The notes beneath the pieces are model-generated. The model saw nothing but the letters and a program-made list of their open reading frames with translations. It ran no database searches and had not been told where the DNA came from. The position numbers and the translations under genes are program-made. Below are positions 35,989 through 48,332 of a DNA stretch of 64,000 nt, piece by piece. Position 1 is the stretch's first letter; every line of letters begins with the position of its first letter. The stretch comes from Chlorocebus sabaeus. Taxonomy: Eukaryota; Chordata; Mammalia; Primates; Cercopithecidae. The stretch spans positions 20,856,688 through 20,920,687 of the forward strand of contig NC_132925.1 in NCBI RefSeq assembly GCF_047675955.1, in the 5' to 3' direction.

Positions 35989-38900
35989 GACTTTTGTATA
36001 TCCACATGAATTTTAGAATTAGCTCATTAATTTCTACCAAAAAAAGCTGGAATAAATTTTTACAGGAATTCAATTGAATCTATGAATCAATCTGGGGAGA
36101 ATTGACATCTTAACAATTGAGTGTTAAAACATAACTAGGTATTTCTCTCCCTCATCTGTGTCTTCTTTAATTTCTCTCAGCAATGTTTTATAGTTTTCCA
36201 TGTACAGGCCTTGTAAACATCCTGTCAGTTTTCTCTCTTAGCATCACTTATATTTTAATGCTGTTGTAAATGGTATTTTTTTATTTCAATGACCAATTTT
36301 TTACTGGAGGAACATAGAAATACAATTGATTTCTGTATATTGGGCTTATATCTACAACCTTGTTAACTTCACTTATTACCTCTAGTAGTTTTTCATGCAT
36401 CCCATGCAGATTTTCTAAATAAATAATCATGTCATTTTAACAAATATACTTTTACGTTTTTCTTTCCATTTGGATGCTTCTTATTTATTTTTCTTGTGTT
36501 ATTGAACTGTCTAGAATTTCCCAGTACAGTGTTGAGTAGAAGTGGTGAGAGCAGACATTCTTGTCTTGTGCCTGATCTTAGAAATCATTCCAATTTTCAT
36601 AATTCAGCTAATCTGATATTAGCTGTGAATTTTTTGCAGATGCTTTTTATAATTCAAAAGGTTCCCTTCTATTTCTAGTTTACTGAGAATTTTTATCAGG
36701 AATGGATGTTAAATTTTTTCAAATACTTCTTCTGCAATATTGAGATGATTATATGGTTTTTCTTTTGTAGTTTATTGGTATAATGAAATACATGATTGAT
36801 ATTTGAATGATAAACAAAAAGTACATACTTGGGATAAACCCTGCTTGCTCATAATTTATTATTCTTTTTATATATTGTTGTATTCAGCCTGCTAAAATTT
36901 TGTTTAGAATATTTGTGTCTATGTTCACATGCAATAGTGGTCTGTAGATTTTTGTGTGTGTGATGTCAATGTCAAGCTTTTAAAATTTTTTTACATTTTT
37001 GTGGGTACATAGTAGGTGTAGCTATGGGATACATGAGATATTTTGACACAGGCATGCAATACATAATAATCACATAAGGGTAAATGCAGTATTATCACCT
37101 CAAGCATTTATCCTTTGTGTTATAAACAATTCTTTTATAGTTTTATTTTTATATGTATAATTAAATAATTATTGACTATAGTCACCTTATCATGCTATCA
37201 AATACTAGGTCTTATTCATTCTTTCTATTTTTAGTATAGCCATCCCCACTTCCCTCTCACCTATCACTAACAATCCTTCCCAGCCTCTGGTAACCATTGT
37301 TCTACTCTCTATCTTCATGAGATCAATTGTTTTCATTCTTAGCTCCCCAAAATAAATGAGAACGTGTGAAGTGTGTCTTTCTGTGCCTAGCTTATTTCAG
37401 TTAACATAATCACCTCCAATTACATCCATGTTGTTGTAAATGACAGAACGTCATTCTTTTCTATGGCTGAATAGTACTCCATTGTATATATATACCACAT
37501 TTTCTTTATCCATTCATCTGTTCACGGACACTTACATTGCTTCCAAATCTTGGCTATTGTGAATAGTGCTGCAATAAACATGAGAGTGCAGATATCTCTT
37601 TGATATACTGATTTTCCTTCTTTTGGGTATATACCTAGCAGTGGGATTGCTGGATCGTATGGTAGCTCTATGTTTAGTTTTTGAGGACCCTCTAGACTGT
37701 TCTCCATAGTGTTTGTACTAATTTACATTCCCACCAAAAGTGTATGAGGGTTCCATTTTCTCCACATCCTCACCAGCATTTTTTATAGCCTGTGTTTTGG
37801 ATAAAAGCCACATTAACTGGAGTGGGGTAATACTTTATTGAGATTTTGATTTGCATTTCTTTGATGATCAACAATGTTGAGCACCTTTTCATAAAATGTT
37901 AGTCACTTGTATGTCTTCTTTTGAGAAATGTCCTTTCAGATCTCTTGCCCATTTTTCAATCTGATTATTATATTTTTTCCTATTGAGTTGTTTTAGTTCC
38001 TTATATATTCTGATTATTAATCTCTTGTCAGATGGCTAGTTTGCAAATATTTTCTCTCATTCTGTGGGTTGCCTCTTCACTTGGCAGATTATTTCCTTTA
38101 CTGTACACAAGATTTTTAACTTGATGTGAGCCAGTTTGTCCATTTTTGCTTTTGTTGCCTATGATTTGGTGGATAGTTTCATGGTTTGAAGTCCTAGATT
38201 CAAGTCTTTAATCCATTTTGATTTGATTTTGGCATATAGCAAGAGGTAGGTGTCCAGTTTCAATCTTCCACATACGGACATCCAGTTTTCCCAGCACCAT
38301 TTATTGAAGAGATTGTCCCATTCCCAATGTATATGCTTGGCACCTTTGCTGAAGAGTTCATTGTAGACATATGGATTTGTTTCCATGTTCTGTATCCCTA
38401 TCCACTTGTTCATGTGTCGGTCCTTACACCAGTACTATGCTATTTTGGTTACTACAACTGTTGTATAATTTGAAGTCAGGTAATGTGATTCCTCCAAGAA
38501 TCACAGGATAGGTTTGAGTCTTTTATGTTTCTATATATATTTTAGGATTGTTTTTTCTATTTCTGTGAAGAATGTCATTGGTATTTTCATATGGATTGCA
38601 TTGAACCTGCAGATTGCTTTACGTGAGATGGACATTTTAACAATATTTAACAACATTGATTCTTCCAATCCATGAATATGAAATATCTTTCCATTTTTTT
38701 TGGTGTCCTCTGCAATGTCTTTCATCAATGCCTTATAGTTTTCCTTGTAGAGATATTCTTCTTTAGTTTCTTTAGATTCACTTCTTTAGTTAATTCCTAA
38801 ATATTTAATCTTATTTTTAGCTACTGTAAATTGGATTGCATTCTAGATTTCTTTTACAGATTGTTTGCTGTTGCCGTATAAACATGCTGCTGATTTTCTT

Positions 38901-39308
38901 ATGTTAATTTTGTATACTGCAAATTTACTGAATTTGTTTATTAGTTCTAATAGTTTATTAGTGGGGTCTTTAGATTTTTCCAAATATAAGATCATATAAT
39001 CTATAAACAAAAATACTTTGACTTTTTAGGATTCCCTTTATTTCTTTCTCTTGTCTGATGCTCTAGCCAGGATTTCCAGTACTATGTTGAAGAATAGTGG
39101 TAAAGTGAACATCCTTGTGATTTTCCCAATCTTACAGGAAAGTCTTTCAGTTTTTTTTCCATTCAGTGTGATAATAGCTGTAGGTGTGTCATATATGGCT
39201 CTTATTATGTTGCAGTATATTCTTTCTATACCCAGTTTATTGAGTTTTATCATGAAGCGATGTTTAATTTCATCAAATGCTTTTTGGCATCAACTGAAAT
39301 GATCATAT

Positions 39309-41506
39309 TTTGTTTGTTTGTTTATCATTATACTTTAAGTTCTAGGGTACATGTGCACAACGTGCAGGTTTGATACACAGGTATACACATGAAATGTTGA
39401 TTTGCTGCACCCATCAACTTATCATTTACATTAGGTATTTCTCCTAATACTACCCTCCCCCAGTGCCCCACCCCCGAGAAGGCCCTGGTGTGTGATGGTA
39501 TCCACCCTGTGTCCAAGTGATCTCATTGTTCAATTCCCACCTGTGAGTGAGAACATGTGGTGTTTCATTTTCTGTTCTTGTGATAGTTTGATGAGAATGA
39601 CAGTTTCCAGTTTCATCCATGTCCCTGCAAAGGACATGAACTCGTCCTTTTTTATGGCTGCATAGCATTCCATGGTATATATGTGTCACATTTTCTTAAT
39701 CCAGTCTATCATTGATGGACATTTGGGTTGATTCCAAGTCTTTGCTATTGTGAATAGTGCCACAATAAACATACGTGTGCATGTGTCTTTATAGCAGCAT
39801 GATTTATAATCCTTTGGGTATATCCCCAGTAATGGGATGGCTGGGTCAAATGGTATTTCTAGTTCTAGATCCTTGAGGAATCCCCACACTGTCTTCCATA
39901 ATGGTTGAACTAATTTACACTCCCACCAACAGTGTAAAAGCGTTCCTATTTCTCCACATCCTCTGCAGCATCTGTTGTTTCCTGACTTTTTATTGATTGC
40001 CATTCTACCTGGTGTGAGATGGTATCTCATTGTGCTTTTGATTTGCATTTCTCTGATGGCCAGTGATGATGAGCATTTTTTCATGTGTCTGTTGGCTGCA
40101 TAGATGTCTTCTTTTGAGAAGTGTCTGTTCATATCCTTTGCCCAATTTTGATGCGGTTGTTTTTTTCTTATAAATTTGTTTGAGTTCTTTGTAGATTCTG
40201 GATATTAACCCTTTGTCAGATGGGTAGATTGCAAAAATTTTCTCCCATTCTGTAGGTTGCATGTTCACTCTGATGGTAGTTTCTTTTGCTGTGCAGAGGC
40301 TCTTTAGTTTAATTAGATCCCATTTGTCTATTTTGGCTTTTGTTGCCATTGCTTTTGGTGTTTTAGACATGAAGTCCTTGCCCATGCCTATATCCTGTAT
40401 GGTATTGCCTAGGTTTTCTTTTAGGGATTTTATGGTTTTAGGTCTAACATTTAAGTCTTTAACCTATCTTGAATTAATTTTTGTATGAGGTGTAAGGAAG
40501 GGATCCAGTTTCAGCTTTCTACATATGGCTAGTCAGTTTCCCCAGCACCATTTATTAAATAGGGAATCCTTTCTCCATTGCTTGTTTTTGTCAGGTTTGT
40601 CAAAGATCAGATGGTTGTAGATGTGTGGTGTTATTTCTGAGGCCTCTGTTCTGTTCCATTGGTCTATATCTCTGTTTTGGTATCAGTACCATGCTGTTTT
40701 GGTTACTGTAGCTTTGTAGTATAGTTTGAAGTCAGGTAGTGTGATGCCTCCAGCTTTGTTCTTTTGGCTTAAGATTGTCTTGGCAAAGAGGGCTCTTTTT
40801 TGGTTCCATATGAACTTTAAAGTAGTTTTTTCCAGTTCTGTGAAGAAAGTCAGTGGTAGCTTAATGGAGATGGCATTGAATCTATAAATTACCTTGGGCA
40901 GTATGGCCATTTTCACAATATTGATTCTTCCTGTCCATGAGCATGGAATATTTTGCCATTTGTTTGTGTCCTCTTTTATTTCACTGAGCAGTGGTTTGTA
41001 GTTCTCCTTGAAGAGGTCCTTCACATCCCTTGTAAGTTGGATTCCTAGGTATTTTATTCTCTTTGAAGCAATGGCGGACACCCCTCCCTCTGCCAGGCTG
41101 CAGCCTCGCAGTTAAATCTCAGACTGCTGCGCTAGCAGTGAGCAAGGCTCTGTGGTCGTCTGACCCACTGAGTCAGGCATGGGAGAGAATCTCCTTGTCT
41201 GCCGGTTGCTAAGACCTTGGGAAAAGCCAGTGTTTGGGTGGGAGTGTCTCGTTTTTCCAGGTAGTCTGTCACAGCTTCCCTTAGCTAGGAAAGGGAAATC
41301 CCCGACCCATTGCACTTCCCAAGTGAGGCGACACCCCGTCCTGCTTCAGCTTGCCCTCTGTGGGCTGTGCCCACTGTCCTACCAGTCCCAGTGAGATGAA
41401 CCAGGTACCTCAGTTGGAAATGCAGAAATCACCCATCTTCTGCATTGATCGTGCTGGGAGCTGCAGACCAGAGCTGTTCCTATTCAGTCATCTTGGAACA
41501 CCTCCT
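39309..41506 (-). mobile_element. L1PA: L1PA element with 5'UTR-to-ORF2 internal deletion
   Basis: A 2.2-kb minus-strand L1 with both genuine ends: a 3' tail at 39309 and the 5'UTR start at about 41506. Its flanks are a perfect 9-bp target-site duplication tgatcatat (39300-39308 and 41507-41515). Between about 41066 and 41075 the sequence jumps from 5'UTR straight into the last third of ORF2, so ORF1, the endonuclease and the reverse-transcriptase core are absent. The two parents share the bases attgc at the joint, a microhomology and not a GT-AG splice. Confidence 0.93.
39686..41081 (-). pseudogene. L1 ORF2 C-terminal relic, fused to 5'UTR
   Basis: Frames at 41081-40683, 40385-40005 and 40132-39686 together cover the ORF2 C-terminal third: the IKYLGIQLTRDVKDL segment, the LPDFKLYYKA segment, MGKDFMSKTPKAMATK, then the cysteine-containing RGCGEIGTLLHCWW stretch. 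The frames are offset by indels. The first frame opens upstream in 5'UTR-derived codons (non-ATG). There is no endonuclease and no FADD catalytic motif, so this cannot be an active retrotransposon protein. Confidence 0.85.
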
Positions 41507-41851
41507 TGATCATATGGTTTTTGTCCTTTATTCTGTTGACATGACATAACACAATTATTGATTAATGTATGTTGAGCCATCCTTGCATCTCTGGGATATA
41601 TCCCACTTTGTCATGATGAATGATCTTTCGAATGTGTTATTGAATTCTGTTTGCTAGTATTTTGTTGAAGATTTTTGCATCAAGGTTCATCAGGTATACT
41701 CACCTGTAGTTTTCTTTTTTGATGTGTCTTTGGATTTTATGTATGTGTCTTTGTTTGGTTTTCATATCAGGATAACACTAGCCTCCTAGAATGAGTTTGG
41801 TAGTGTTCCCTCTACCTCTACTTTTTGGAATAATTTGAGTCAGATTAGTAA

Positions 41852-42145
41852 TTTTTTTTTTTCTTGAGACAGAGTATTACTCTTGCCCAGGCTGGAGTGC
41901 AGTGGCATGATCTTGGCTCACTGCAATCTCTGCCTCACAGGTTCAAGTGATTCTCCTGCCTCAGCCTCCCAAGTAGCTGGGATTACAGGCATGAGCCACC
42001 ATGCCCAGTTAATTTTTGTATTTCTAGTAGAGACAGGCTTTCACCGTGTTGGCCAGGCTCATCTCAAACTCCTGGCCTTAAGTGATCCACCCACCTCAGC
42101 CTCCCAAAGTGCTGCAATTACAAGTGTGAGCCACTGCACCTGGCC
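41852..42145 (-). mobile_element. AluS: Alu (AluS-like) inside the L1PB
   Basis: T11 head, ttgagacagagtattactc, a complete reversed Alu ending cactgcacctggcc. It interrupts L1PB ORF2, which continues on both sides. Confidence 0.94.
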
Positions 42146-45100
42146 TGGGAGACATTTTATTAACGCTTCAATCTCAATACTTCTTATTGCTCTGTCCAGG
42201 GTTTGGATTTCTTCATGATTCAATCTTGGTAGGTTGTATCTGTCCAGGAATGTATCCATTTCTTCTAGAGTTTCCAATTTATTAGCATATAGTTGCTCAT
42301 AGTAGCCACTAATGATTCTTTGAATTTCTGTGATATCAGTTGTCATGTCTCCTTTTGTCTCCTTTCTAATCTCTGATTTTATTTAATTGGGTCTTTTTTT
42401 TCTGAGTTTGGCTAAAGTTTTGTCAATTTTGTTTATCTTTTCAAAAAACAACTTCTTGTTCTTTTGTATTGTTTTCTTCATTCTTCATTTCATTTATGTC
42501 TGCTCTGTTCTTTATTTCTTTTCATCTACTAATTTGGGGTTTGGTTTGCTCTTGTTTTTCTAGTTTATTAAGATGCACTATTAGGTTCTTTATTTGAAGT
42601 TTTTCTTCTTTTTTGGTATAGGCATTTATAGCTATAAAATTCCCTCTTAATACTGCTTTCACTGTATCCCATAGAACTCGGTATGTTGTGTTTCCATCAT
42701 CATTTGTTTCAATAAATTTTTAAGTTTCCTTCTTAGTGTCTTCATTGACCCACTGGCCATTTAGGATCCTATTGTTTAATTTCCATGTGTTTGTATGGTT
42801 TCCAAAATTCCTGTTGTTATTGATTTCTGGTTTTATTACATTGTGATAAGAGAAGATGCTTCATATTAGTTCAAGTTTTTTAATGTTTCAAGACTTGTTT
42901 TGTAACCTAGCATATGGTCTATCCCTGAAAATGATCCATGTGCTGAGGAAAATAATGTATATTCTGTAGCCATTGGATGAAATGGTCTATAAGTATCTAT
43001 TAGGCCCATTTGGTCTATAGGGCAGATTAAGTCCAATGTTTGTTTTTTCTGTCTAGAAGATATGTCCAATGCTGAAAGTGGAGTGTTGAAGACTCCAGCT
43101 ATTATTATATTGGGGTCTTTCTCTCTCTCTTTAGCTCTAATATTTGTTTTGTATACGTAGGTAGTCCAGTGTTGGGTGCATACATATTTACAATTGCTAT
43201 ATTCTCTTGCTGAATTGACCCCTTTATCATTATATAATGAATTTCTTTGTAACTTACAGTTTTTGTCTTGAAATCTATTTTAACTGATACAAGAATAGCT
43301 ACTCCTGCTCTATATTGGTTTCCATTGGCATTAAATATCTTTTTATATCTGTTTATTTTCAGTCCTTATAGGTGAAGTGTCTTTTTTGTAGGCAAAAGAT
43401 CATTAGCTTTTGCTTTTTCATTCATTCAGCCACTCTATGTCTTTTTATTGGAGTACTTAGTCCATTTATATTCATTACTGCTGCCAGTTTGTTACTTGTT
43501 TTGTGATCTTCTCTTGTTTTGTGGTCTTCTCTTCCTTCTTTCCTTCCTTCTCATCTTCCTTTTAGTGATTTTCTCAGGTGATATGTCTTAATTTCTTGCT
43601 TTTTATGTTTTGTGTATCCATTGTATGCTTTTTGATTTGAGGTTACCATGAAACTTGCAAATGCTATCATCTAACCTATTATTTTAAAATGATGGCAACT
43701 TAATACTGATTGCATAAACAAACAACAAGCAAGTGAAAAGGAAGCTAATAAAAACTCTACACTTTAACTTTGTCCCCTCACTTTTTAACACTTTATTTTT
43801 TTCTCTGTATGTCATATTGTACTGTCTATGTCTCGAAAAGTTGTTGTTGTTATTACTTTTGACTAGTTAATCTTTTTGTCTCTCTACTTGAAATAACAAT
43901 AGTTTATACACCACAATTAAAGTGTTATAATATTCTGTGTCTATCTGTGTACTTACTATTACCAGTGAGTTGTGTTAACTTCAGATGATCTCTTATTGAT
44001 GATTAATGTCTTTTTCATTCTGATTGAAGAACTCCCTTTAGCATTTCTTGTAGGACAGGTGTGGTGTTGATGAAATCCCTGTTTTTGTCTGGAAAATATT
44101 TGTCCTTCATGTTTGAAGGATGCTTTACTGGATATACTATTTAAGGGTGAATTTTTTTTTCCTTCAGCAGTTTATATATGTCATGCCACTCTCTCCTGGC
44201 CTGTAAGATTCCCACTGAAAAGTATGCTGCCAGATGTATTTGAGCTCCATTGTATCTTTTTTTTTTTTTTTCTTTTCTCCTGCTGCTTTTAGGATCCTTT
44301 CTTTATCCTTGACCTCTGATTATTAAATGCCTTGAGGTAGTCTTCTTTGGGTTAAATCTGCTTGGTGCTCTATAACCTTCTTGTACTTAAATATTGATAT
44401 CTTTCTCTAAGTTTGGGAAGTTCTTTGTTATTATCCTTTGAATAAACTTTCTACCCCTATCTCTTTCTCTACCTCCTTTTTCAAGATCAATAATTCTTAT
44501 ATTTGCCCCCTTGACGCTATTTTCTAGATCTTGAAGGTATGTGTCATTCTCTTTTCTTCTTTTTTCTTTTGTCTCCTCTGACTATTTTCAAATAGTCTGC
44601 CTTAAAGTTCACTAATTCTTTCTTTTGCTTGATCAGTTCTGCTGGTGAGAGACTCTGATGCATCCTTCAGAGAATTTCAGAAACTCTAGAATTTCTGCTA
44701 TACTATTTTTAATTACTTCAATCTTTTTGTTAAATTTATCTGATAGAAGTGTGAATTCCTTCTCTGTGTTATCTTGAAATTCTTTTAGTGTCTTCAAAAG
44801 AGATACTTTGAATTCTCTAAGAGGTCACATATCTGTTTCTCCAGGATTGGTCCCTGATGGCTTATTTAGTTCATTTGGTGAGGTCATGTTTCTTGGATAG
44901 TCTTGATGCTTGCGGATGTTAATTAGTGTCTGGACATTGAAGAGTTAGGTATTTATTGTCACCTTTGCAGTCTGGGCTTGTTTGTACCCATCCTTCTTGG
45001 GAAGACTTTCCAGGAATTTGAAAGGACTTCAGTATTGTGATCTAAGCTATATCTGTGTTAGGAGGTGCCCCAAGCCCAGTACAACTGTGGTTCTTGTAGA

Positions 45101-45200
45101 CTTGTTGGGGAATTGCCCTGATGGTCTTGGCCAACATCTGGATGAATTCTCTGGATTACCAGCGAGGTCTCTTCCCTTACTTTCTCTCAAACAAATGGAG

Positions 45201-45231
<31 letters not shown>

Positions 45232-45268
45232 TTCTCTCTGTGAGTGTGTGTGTGTTTGTGTGTGTGTG
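45201..45268. repeat. (TC)n followed by (GT)n microsatellite
   Basis: Alternating tc to 45229, a short interruption, then alternating gt with one tttg break. It lies inside the L1PB 5'UTR. Confidence 0.93.
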
Positions 45269-45429
45269 CATGCTGAGCCATGTGAGCTGAGTGTGTCATG
45301 ACACAAGCACCCCTGTGGCCACAAGCACTAAGACTGCACTGGGTCAGACTTGAAACTAGCACAGAACTGGGTCTCACCCAAAGTTTGCTGTAACCACTAC
45401 CTGGCTCCTACCTATGTTCACTTAAGGCC

Positions 45430-46280
45430 TAGGTGTCTACAATCAGCAGGTGGTGAAGTCAGCCAGGCTTGTGTCCTTCACTTCAGGTCAGCAAGTTCCC
45501 CCAGGCCGGGCCAAAGATGTCATCCAGACACCAGGAACTGGAGTCAAAAGCCTTAAAAATTTATCTGGTGCTTTTTCTACTGGCGCTAAAGCTGGCACTC
45601 AAACCACAGATGAAGTCCTTCCCAGTCTTCCCGCTCCTTAGCACAAGCCTAACGGCCACTCCCCACAGCCCATGATGACAGGCCCATGGGGACTATTGTC
45701 AGGCTACCTCTCATGTTCACGTAAGGCCCAAAGGCTTTTCTACCAGCTTGGAGTGAATGCTGTCAGGTCTAGGCCTCACTTTTCAAGTCAGGGGGCTCCC
45801 CTCTGCCCCAGGGAAGGTCTGGGAAGTACATCCAAGAGCCAAGACCTGGAACTGGGGGCCCCAAAGCTCTGCTTGGTGCTTGACTCCGCTATGGCTGAGC
45901 TGGAACCTGAGGTGAAAACAAAGACCCCTTTACTTTTGCCTCTGCTTTCCTCAAGCATAAAATGTCTCTCAGCATAGCCACCATAGCTGGAAATGTGTTG
46001 GGACTTACCTGAAGCCAGCATGTCTGAGAATCTCACCGAAGGCCCATAACTAGTACTACCTGGGTGTTCTGCTGGTTATTCAGGGACTAAGGGATCTTTA
46101 GTCAGCAGGTGGTGAGTCCTGCCAGAACTGGGTGCTTCTCTTCAAGGCAGCAGATTCTCTTATGGCCCAGGGTGCCATCCAGGAACTAAAGCCTATAATG
46201 GGGGTCTCATAGCTCTGTCCAGCACCCTATCCTGCTGTGGCTGAGCTGGTATCCAAAATTCAAGACATAGTTTTCTTTAC
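45430..46280 (-). repeat. Imperfect tandem units in the L1PB 5'UTR
   Basis: Three related blocks start near 45440 (atcagcaggtggtgaagtc), 45741 (accagcttggagtgaatg) and 46101 (gtcagcaggtggtgagtc). Each then has a 'ttcaagtcag/ttcaggtcag' motif, a cccagg segment and a ccaggaactgg or ctggaactggg. The period is roughly 300-360 bp. Confidence 0.6.
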
Positions 46281-47008
46281 TCTTCCTTCTCCTCTCAAGT
46301 ATAAGGAAGGTGTCACTTTTGTTGCTGCAAGCTGTGCTGCCTGGATTTGGGGGAGGGGTTCCACAAGCACTCTCTTAGCCACTTCGGCTGGTCTCTTACT
46401 AAGTCACATGCCACCCAAATTTACTGGCTCCCAGCTCAGCACAGCACTCAGGACTTGCCTAGGAGTTCCAGTCTTTGTGGCCTACACTGCCTTTCAAGTT
46501 TGTTAAGGACCCCAGGGACCTTTAGCTCACAGTGATGAGACTTGTCAAAATTCAAGTTCTGACTGCTGGGATGAGTGATACTCCTCTGGCTAGGGCTGGT
46601 CTAAATGTTTCCTCCAGGGGCAGGCATTGACTGGGTCTAGCACAGCTTTGCTTTCTGCTGTGACAGGGCAGCACTGAGTTCAATGCAAAGTCCCCAAACC
46701 TCTGTGCTCTCCTTCCTCCAAGCACTCAAACTTTGTCTCTGCCCCATGCAGCTGCTGCTGGGGGATTTGGGAGTGGTAATGTCAGCAGTTCAAGACTATC
46801 TTTCCTACCTTCTTCAGTGCCTCTTTCAGTAATACGAAGTTAAAACCAAATACTATGATTGTTCACCTGATTTTTGGTTCTTTTGAAGGTGCTTTTTTTG
46901 TGTAGATAGTTGCTAAATGGGGTGTCCTATAGGGGTTGGGGGTGGTGGGAGGATGATTAGTAGAGTGTTCTATTCAGCCATCTTGCTCCACTCCTCTTTG
47001 TCAAGTTT

Positions 47009-47294
47009 CGATATTAGAGCAATGCCACCCTCACAGAATGTGTTTGGAAGTATTAAGTCCTTTCCAATATTCTAAAAGAGGTTGTGTGAAATCAGCAGTA
47101 TTTCTTCTTTAAATGTTTGGTGGAATTTAAGCCCATGAAGTCATTTGGGCTTAGAGTTTTCACTGTGGGAAGTTTTTGTTTTTGTTTTAACTAAAAATTT
47201 AATTTCTTTAATATACACTGATATATTTATACTATTTATTCATGAGTGAGGTTTATTAGTTTGTGTTATCAAGGAATTTGGCCATTTCATTTAA
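47009..47294 (-). mobile_element. L1M: Old L1, middle segment (continues the shell)
   Basis: ORF2-type antisense sequence (gatattagagcaatgccacc, agcccatgaagtcatttggg) resumes just after the L1PB target-site duplication. It stops at the provirus. Confidence 0.85.
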
Positions 47295-47299
47295 GTGGT

Positions 47300-47495
47300 T
47301 GTATTGGTCCATTTTCATGCTGCTGATAAAAACATACCTGAGACTGGCCAATTTACAAAAGAAAACAGTTTAATGGACTTAGAGTTCCACATGGCTGGGG
47401 AAGCCTCACAATCATGGAAGAAGGCAAGGAGGAGCAAGTCACACCTTACATAGATGGCAGCAGGCAAAGAGAGAGAGCTTGTGCAGGGAAACTCT
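47300..47495 (-). repeat. 3' LTR of the provirus, truncated
   Basis: It opens tgtattggtccattttcatg. The element jumps at about 47495 (gggaaactct) into internal sequence, so most of U3 is lost. Confidence 0.85.
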
Positions 47496-48332
47496 CATCG
47501 TTCTGCACCTGGCCGCTCCCAAATCTCATGTCCTCAGATTTCAAAACCAATCATGTCTTCCCAAAAGTCCCCCAAAGTCTTAACTCATTTCAGTATTAAC
47601 TCAAAAGTCCACAGTCCAAAATCTCATCTGAGACAAGGCAAGTCCCTTCTACCTAAGAGCCTGTACAATCAAAAGCAAGCTAGTTACTTCCTAGGTACAA
47701 TAGGGGTACAGGTATTAGGAAAATACAGCCATTTCAAATGGGAGAAGTTGACCAAAACAAAGGGGCTACAGGGCCCACACAAGTCCAAAATCCAGCACGA
47801 AAGTGAAATTGTAAAGCTCCAAAATGATCTCCTTTGACTCCATGTCTTACATCTGGGTCACACTGAAGCAAGAGGTGGGTTCTCATGGTCATGGGCAGCT
47901 CTGCCTCTGTGGATTTGCAGCATATCACCTTCTTCCCAGCTGCTTTTATGGGTTGGAGACCCCACATTTACCTTTCTTACTGCCCTAGCAGAGGTTCTCC
48001 ATGAGAGCCCACCCCTGTAGCAAACTTCTTTCTGGACATCCAGGCATTCCCATACATCCTCTGAAATCTAGGTAGAGGTTCCCAAACCCCAATTATTGAT
48101 TTCTGTGTACTTGCAAGATCAAAACCATATGGAAGCTGCCAAGACTTGGGGATCGCACCCTCTGAAGCCACAGCACCAGCTCTACATTGGCCCCTTTCAG
48201 CCATGACTAGAGTGGCTGGGATGCAGAGCACCAAGTCCCTAGGCTGCTCACAGCATGGGGATCCTGGACCCAGTCCCATGTTTTACTCCTAGGCCTCTGG
48301 GCGGGTGACAGGAGGGGCTGCCAGGAAGACCT

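Larger units (their letters stand above)
34255..36980 (-). mobile_element. L1M: Old L1 (L1M-type), outermost shell, 3' part
   Basis: Reverse complement of an L1 3'UTR (34255-34640) and ORF2 3' region, recognisable from gccatccttgttgctgaat-type L1 order in diverged form: ccaaactcatttccaaagtg, ttaatttgcattttccta, ctttgcaaatatttcctcc and agccatcctgagttgac. It is interrupted by a poly-T tract and an AluJ, then by the L1PB insertion at 36981. It resumes at 47001 and again at 49179. Confidence 0.88.
36981..46998 (-). mobile_element. L1PB: Near full-length L1PB/L1MA-type LINE-1
   Basis: A complete minus-strand L1 from its 3' end (ttttacatttttgtgggtac) to its 5' end (the complement of ggagtggagcaagatggctg). 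In genome order it has the 3'UTR to about 37450, ORF2 to about 43500, ORF1 at about 44000-44900 and a long 5'UTR at 44950-46998. Every frame is broken. It carries an L1PA insertion (39309-41506) and an Alu (41852-42145). Without them it is about 7.5 kb. The target-site duplication is tgtcaagcttt (36970-36980) / tgtcaagtttc (46999-47009), set in the older L1. Confidence 0.9.

Noticed and set aside
41066..41075. Spliced L1 RNA as the origin of the 2.2-kb L1PA
   Set aside because: The joint lies within shared attgc bases and neither parent shows GT or AG at the cut.
41179..41394. 71-codon frame over the antisense 5'UTR of the L1PA as an ORF0
   Set aside because: It does not begin at the ORF0 start; the true ORF0 position here (41071) closes after 14 codons.
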